Position numbers and translations under genes: made by a program. This document shows positions 54,972-60,880 of a stretch of DNA of 60,880 bases, one piece after another. The stretch spans positions 1-60,880 of the forward strand of contig JAHBMJ010003001.1 in assembly GCA_018398765.1 (NCBI GenBank), read 5' to 3'. Every line of letters begins with the position of its first letter. Position 1 is the stretch's first letter. The notes beneath the pieces were generated by a model. The model was not told the origin of the DNA. It did not search any database and worked only from the letters and a program-made list of their open reading frames with translations. Source of the DNA: Chromera velia (taxonomy: Eukaryota > Sar > Chromeraceae).

Positions 54972-57238
54972 ATGAAGGACGGGGAACCAGAAGTCGACTA
55001 TCTGAAGACATCAATAGGCCACCCTCTGGCAGAGGCTCTCCGAAAATGCAGTCAGACGAACCCTGCCGAACGGGTGAGGTATCTGATTGATTACCTCCGA
55101 GCATGGGCCAAGGTGGAGGGTCTTCGAGATGAGAGAAAAGAGTCCGAAAGACTCATGAAAGAGAACCGAGCTAAGTACGCAACCCTGAAGGCCAAATATG
55201 TTCCAGAAGACCCCCCCGAAGTTTCATTGGCAAAGAAGATAGATGCTGTGATTGAAACGGTCAACACGTGGGACTGGCTCAATCCAGCTGAGTGGGAGTC
55301 AATAGTCCAACAAGTACAGAAACTCACACAAGCAACTGGAGCCTATCTCGGTCAAGTCGACCTTGATGGTCCTCCAGAAGACAGCAAGGAAGTGATCAGA
55401 TACACACACGCAGCCCCCGAGACTCACAAATTCCTTACCGACTGCGTCTTGCCCCCCGGTGAAGGTGTCACCTGGGAGACCTTGACGAAGGTTGAGACAG
55501 AGGAGGGTGAGGCACAACCAGCTGAAGAGGGGGAGGCAGAGGCAAAGCCTGAGGGCCCCGCAAAGAGACTGTACAAGTCGATGTATGTGGAAGAAGTGAT
55601 TGATACCCCCGCAGTCAAATTCTTTGGAATGACCAACCTAGGATCGTACGTAGCAGTGCCGATCGTTTACACCTCAGTCCTCACAGTCGCCGCTCTTGCA
55701 GCAGCAAAGGAGAGAGTCACCAAGCGAATCGCCGCAAAAGCCGCTCACAGAGAGGCAGAAGAGAAAAGGGCAGCGGCAGCAGCGGAGGCTGAGGAGAAGG
55801 GAGAAGGGGGGGAAGGCAAGGAGGGGGAGGCGACTGCAGCTGCAGACGCAACCCCCCCTGAAGAGCTGCCTGTAATTGAGACCGACGAGGCACTAATGAA
55901 GGGGTTGGAGGAAGAAGGGAGAGGCCTTGAGAAACGCATCATTCTGGCAATCGACACCTGCGGGCAGGTCGACCCCCTCACACAGGCCCATGTGAATCAG
56001 TTAGAGCGTCTCTCCGATGCCGTCGTGGCACGCGTACAGAGTTTGGAGAAGGCTGCAGTGCTTGCACAGGCAGAAAACGCTCTGGATGAGAAGACCGCCG
56101 AGAAGGCTGCCAAGGGAGTGGCAGTTCTCAGAGAGGCCCAGGAAGGCGGACAGGAGAAGGCTGCGGAGGAGATCTCCTCCAGACAAGGTCGGTCTACGAG
56201 AAGGGCATGCATGGGGAGACTCAGAATTGTATTGCATGTCACACTATGAAAAACGGATTTTGTGAAGATTCTCGTGAAAAAGTGAGCACGAGGGCGCAGA
56301 AGATGAAAAGCGGATTATAGGGGGAAAAGGCGTGTTTGCAGACCTTTTCACAATATTCGTGAAATTCACCCAAGTAGTTTCTGTGACTACCGAGGTGAAA
56401 GGAAAAAGACCACGGGCAGGGAGGGTACGGAACTCTCTTTTGATGCTTGTGACGCCCCCCTTCAGCTACTCTGGTGTAGATACACGTCAGAGAGAGTTCA
56501 AGAGTGAGCTGTAGCTGCATCCAAGTCTTCCCCTTTCTCTTTCGTCTCCTGCACGCCCCCCCCGTTCCCCTCTGCATGTACGTATCTATCTGCCTGCCTG
56601 CAGACGAAGAGGACTCCCCCTACGCAGGGCAATGGGGTGATCAGGTGAAGTCCGTTCTGCAGAAGCACGAGGAGTTGATGGAGATGAGCGCGGCAATCGG
56701 GGAGAAGTTGGAGGACTCGCTCCTCTCCCTCTCCAACGTCCGAGTCATGGACGAAAATTTCTCCAACGCAGTTGCCGCTCTGCTCCTTCTGCTCGGAATT
56801 CCAAAGGCCGAGCTAACTGCACAGGGGCACGTAGACAAATACGACCCCATCAAGATGCAACTCCGTCTGGACAAGAAGATCCCCCCGATGCTCAAAGCAG
56901 TCGACCTCAGGGGACCCAAACAGTACGCTCACCCGACAAGCAGGTCAGCCAATCGAGAGAAGGAAAGCTAAATGAATGACCGAGCATGCCTGTAAGAAGA
57001 CTTAGTCGTGCTGCATGATGCTTCTGTCATCCGAAAGCAGTCAGCCAACAAAGCTCCTTCCTTCCTGCATAGTAAGTAGACTGGACGACAGCAGCCATCC
57101 AAACATACACAAGGAGGAAGTGAGGGAGGAACGTCAGGTTTTTCTGCTCAGTGAATCGCGCGCGCACACACACATACACACACACACACACACACATACA
57201 CACACACACGCTCACACACACACACACATACACACACA

Positions 57239-57279
<41 letters not shown>

Positions 57280-58096
57280 CCACACGCACACACACACACA
57301 GAGAGAGAGGGTTTATGCACAAAACGACAGCGACGGGACCATCTCTCCAACAGACAGACAGACAGACGGAGTCGCTCGTGATGCAAGAGAGCGAGGAGAA
57401 AAGAAAGGGTGTCGAAATGCTTCATCTCTCATCTGTTCTCTTTTCGTTTTGTGACGCCTATCGGGTCTTTGTGGAAAGGGGGACGCTCGCATTTCCCTCC
57501 TCAGTATGCCCTAAAAGTATTCGAGGGCGAAGCAGGTCTGATCTGCTTTGTTTTTTCTTCTTGTTCTTCTCCCTTGCAGATTCATCCACGTGCGAAAGCT
57601 TGTGGACACTCTCCCAAAGAGTGAAGACACGGCCCTAGTGGCTGATCCTGGTCTCTCCGTCCTCTGCACGTGGCTCCACCAGGCCGTCTCCTTGAGGATG
57701 AAAGATCTGCAGGTCCGCATGGAACAAAGGGACGCGGCTGAGGCTGCCTACGCCGAGGCTTTGGAGAAGCACAAGGCAGCGATGGAGGCGTGGGAGACTG
57801 CGCGGGCAGAGAAGAAGGCAGCTGCCGAGGCTGCGGCTGCTGAGCGAGAGGCGGCCAGAGCGGCTGCGGCGGCGGAGGGTGGGGAGGAGGGAGCGGAGGG
57901 CGCAGGAGAAGAGGGGAAGGAGAAAGAGGAGGGTGGAGAGAAGGCGGAGGGTGAGGAAGGGGAGGGGAAAGAAGGCGAAGAGAAGAAGGAGAAGGAGGAG
58001 GAAGATGAGCCCCCCCCCGAGGAACCCGCCCCCTTGGAGGAAGAGAAAGACGAGGACATGGCTGACTACAGAGCCGACCCTGGCGCTGCAGCCTGA
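54972..58096 (+). CDS. Dpy-30/GAF-like axonemal protein, radial spoke protein 2-like, 3 exons
   Basis: Exons 54972-56187, 56604-56943 and 57580-58096 join in phase to 2073 nt, 690 aa. Residues about 10-45 (YLKTSIGHPLAEALRKC; NPAERVRYLIDYLRAW) fit a Dpy-30 motif, the helical hairpin that docks proteins in radial spokes and in histone methylase complexes. Residues about 70-235 look GAF-like (WESIVQQVQKLTQATGAYLG; TNLGSYVAVPIVYTSV). Ala/Glu-rich coiled coils follow (about 245-290, 370-405, 570-620), and a very acidic tail ends the protein. Dpy-30 plus GAF plus coiled coil is the layout of radial spoke protein 2, a flagellar spoke-neck component; size is similar to the Chlamydomonas protein. A role in zoospore flagella is inferred. 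A generic Dpy-30 coiled-coil protein is the alternative. Confidence 0.8.
57165..57301. repeat. (CA)n microsatellite in the second intron of the axonemal gene
   Basis: About 135 bp of CA with occasional TA or CG steps. It lies between exons 2 and 3 and creates long false His/Thr frames. Confidence 0.9.
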
Positions 58097-58341
58097 TCTC
58101 TCTCCCTCTTTGTTGCTTTCTTTTTTCTTTCTTTCTCTGTCGCTGTCTGTCTCTCAGCAGACCCAACAAGGGCCGTTTCTGTGTGCTGCTCGTTCGTGTG
58201 TCGAAAGATGGAGGGCAAAACTGAGCAGCATGCAGAGAGAGTTGTTCCTTCATCTTCTTTGCCTGTCTTGCATGATGTTGTTTTCGTTTCTGTCGTTGGT
58301 GAAGGTGGCTGTATGTTCTCCAAATGAGAGACGGGGGGGGG

Positions 58342-58380
58342 NNNNNNNNNNNNNNNNNNNNNNNNNNNNNNNNNNNNNNN
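58342..58380. other. Assembly gap of 39 N flanked by G runs
   Basis: The gap is bounded by G runs on both sides, so a poly-G tract probably stopped sequencing. It lies 245 bp after the axonemal gene stop codon and does not touch coding sequence. Confidence 0.95.
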
Positions 58381-58422
58381 GGGGGGGGGGGGAGGTGGGA
58401 CATGCGGACCAGCGGGGGAGTT

Positions 58423-58458
<36 letters not shown>

Positions 58459-59504
58459 TCTATCTCCCCCTGTGTGCTGGGGGGCGGGGGGAGAGTTTCA
58501 GCGAATGTCTCTCCTTTCCGGCTCTGTTCCCTTCGTTCCCTCGGAGCGTGCAGGAGCGAAACAAAAGGGAGGGCGGTCAAATGAAATAAATCTTTGGGGG
58601 ATTGTGACCTGCAATCACAAGCGTGCGACACAAGTTTGAAGCCCGAACCGATACAGCAACCTAATGAAGGTCACGCTTCCTGTCATTAATTTCCCCTTCT
58701 GTATGGCTTCCGTTCCCCTCAACCTTGTCATTGTTTTCATGTGCACCGCGGTCGACACCAATACAGCACCTCCTTCCCTCCCACCTGAGTGACCTGACTT
58801 CCGCTACTCTGTTACTGTCAAATCACCCCTGACCAACTTCCTGCCCCCTCAACTTGAATTCATTTGGGCATCTTCTTCCTATAGCACGCACCCTCTCTTT
58901 CTCCCTGTGGATGTGCCGGTCCGTTCAGAAGGAGGGGGGGGGGGACCTGAAAGAACCCTGTGCCAATTGAACGTGTGCGCTCACCCAACCCCAACTTCTT
59001 ACCCGCGTGCTTGACTTCATTCCTACAAGCCAATTCCATCTCATCGTCATTGGTTCCTGCATGTGTCGTTGTGTTGGTGGTTAAGGGGCTCTGCGTGTCC
59101 CCTGCATGTGCCGATGTGGCGAGGTGGTTCATGAGGAAAAGATGGGATAGGGGGAAGCGCCGCTCTCTGCGAGTCCGCGACAGATCGGTTGAAGTATTTT
59201 GCCCTTCAATTCAGGTGGAAATCAACGGTAGCAGAAAAAAATGGTCAAGTCGTATAGCAGGGAATGACGATGCGTGCATATATCCTTGTACCAATGAGTT
59301 TTTCTTCTGTTTAGCCTTCTCAAACCGTGTGACTCTTTTTACATAAACACCTGTCAATCATTGGTAATCATTAGTTATATCATTTTTTTGTTAAAACGTT
59401 CAAAAATTGAATCAAAATCAAACATTCAAAATAACTTTATATTAAGTTTGTAAAAAGTTATGTTTCTTTTAGTTTGTTTTTATTTACAATTAATTTAAAT
59501 TAAA
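58381..59504. other. Intergenic region after the axonemal gene
   Basis: Begins with a G run and a (CT)n run at about 58427-58456. Short frames have no recognisable domain. The AT content rises sharply after 59340. Confidence 0.45.
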
Positions 59505-60247
59505 AAATCATCATCATCATCATACGCCATTATTAATTATTATTATTCTTATTAATCGGTCTATAGGCCATCATACAATGCATGAGTCTAGGACCGACGT
59601 TTGGCAAGAGACAAGCTCGGCAGCCCTCCCACAAAGGAGAAAGCACACGCAAAAACATGACAAATGACCCCCAGCGGCTCAAAAGGGGCTTGTCCTGAAC
59701 TATAAGAAAAGGTCGGCTTTAAACGCTGGTCTGTAGGATTAAAAGATGGCCAGGGAGAGCCAAACTACCCGCCTTCTTCTATCCCATCTTATCCCATCTC
59801 TCTCTTTTTCTCTTTTTCTTTATTCTCTTTACTTTTCTCCGACCGGTGTTCGTATATTGGGAAGCTCACGCCATCACAGCCGTCCTGAAGTGCTCTGTGG
59901 CGTGTGCATACGTGTGACTTGCCGTCCTGACCCAGGTGGAAAACTCCCATCGAGTCATGCCCCCAGATTTTCGCCGTCCCCTCCGATTTTCTTCTTCTAC
60001 ACAGCACTGCCTTCTCAAAAACTGGCTGCAGCCATGAGTGCGGCTTGTCTGGTCGACATTGAAGGAAGGGGAAAACCTGGAGGGCTGGCATCTACCCCAG
60101 AAAAAATGCAGTTGTTAAGCTATTTGCTAAATATTGCGAAATGAGGGTCCATCATTTAATAATCTGCCTTGCGTATTGTGACTTGCCGAATGCTAGACGC
60201 CTATTATGGGCCGATAGCGATGGCGTATGATGATGATGATGATGATA
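59505..60247. repeat. Inverted pair of (ATC)n-ATACGCCAT ends, possible MITE
   Basis: Left: (ATC)n then ATACGCCATTATTAATT. Right: ATGGCGTATGATGATGATG, which is the inverted form. Between them CTATAGGCC and GGGCCGATAG-like words also mirror each other loosely. The interior carries a 132-aa frame (59746-60144) without a known domain. No target duplication seen. Confidence 0.4.
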
Positions 60248-60880
60248 CGTATCAATTAAAACAATAACCATAATAATGAATTGATTTTTGGTAGAATGTC
60301 ATAAAGGGTCATGGTATGTCACGGTAATTAACGCTAACTCAGACCGTAACTGAAAAAGTCCATAAATTTGAATTGAAATCTAAATTAAAATTAGAATAAT
60401 GTCAATCACTGTTAGGCAGTGTCAACTAGACTCTGCAAGTAAGCATACAAACACTCATCATCATCATAATCTCAAAGAAGGCAAATTTACATAAATTGAT
60501 CTATAATTTAAAAACTTCCAAAATGTAGTAGCAGCAGGGCTTGGTAGCAGTAATAAAAGCTCCCAAATCCTCCTGACCTTAGTGCCTTGTTAATTAGCGC
60601 CTCATGCATATTATTTTTTCTGAGGCGTGCGATCTGGCGGCCGGAGCAGATCAATCACCCCACGGCCATAGCCGATTCAGATCTTTCCGGCCGATACGTG
60701 TGCACCATACAAACTAATATTCTCGCCCGGCCAGTCCCGCAATCGCCTGACCTGCATGTTCATACACGTAATACACGTGTCAGAAGGAGTAGAGGGCCAA
60801 TAAATTTTCATTCTTTTTATAAGCACAACCACCCAAAGAAATATCTATCAACCTTCGAGCTTAAGGATGTTGTGTACACG
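60248..60880. other. AT-rich right end, no gene recognised
   Basis: Contains another ATC run near 60458. No repeat border, RNA gene or coding exon could be supported. Confidence 0.4.

Noticed and set aside
57015-57638. 207-aa plus-strand frame with His/Thr repeats
   Set aside because: It reads through the CA microsatellite within an intron of the axonemal gene.
57582-58631. 349-aa minus-strand frame spanning the N gap
   Set aside because: It runs through undefined bases and is antisense to the acidic tail of the axonemal gene.

Overview
This is nuclear DNA from a eukaryotic microbe that carries a secondary plastid. It is most likely a chromerid alga such as Chromera velia, although the species is an inference. 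Three things point this way. A chloroplast-type elongation factor G carries a signal peptide followed by a transit-peptide-like stretch that begins with Phe, as in red-algal-derived complex plastids. Genes are rich in small introns with GT...AG borders. An axonemal (flagellar) protein and a MORN/SAM/kinase fusion fit an alveolate. About half of the window is transposable-element or other repeat DNA. No tRNA, rRNA or CRISPR was found.

Layout. 1-834: a decayed minus-strand gene broken by a 245-bp tandem duplication. 3680-11004 (minus): complete 17-exon plastid EF-G, reconstructed as 771 aa. 11005-11670: short divergent promoter region. 11671-16360 (plus): 7-exon MORN-SAM-TKL kinase. 16361-19594: non-coding, with microsatellites and hairpins. 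19595-34785 (minus): a very large (15.2 kb) Copia-order LTR retrotransposon, decayed by many stops, mostly TAG. 37411-40561 (plus): a gene for an AT-hook protein with about 27 Cys/His (CEHG) repeats, broken by three frameshifts and two stops. 40807-43960: a cluster of DNA transposons, including one hAT element nested in another, both with intact 8-bp target duplications. 44730-45142 (minus): a 93-aa, two-exon, probably mitochondrial membrane protein. 45765-48620: a 240-bp direct repeat pair around a doubtful gene. 50589-53826: a non-autonomous LTR element with identical 5-bp target duplications. 54972-58096 (plus): 3-exon Dpy-30/GAF-like protein resembling radial spoke protein 2. 58097-60880: non-coding, with an assembly gap and an AT-rich inverted-repeat element.

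The genes do not form one pathway: plastid translation, signalling, respiration or membrane function and flagellar motility are represented by unrelated neighbours separated by mobile DNA. Across 25 reconstructed introns the donor site is often GTC (best form GTCAGT) and the acceptor is usually TGCAG.
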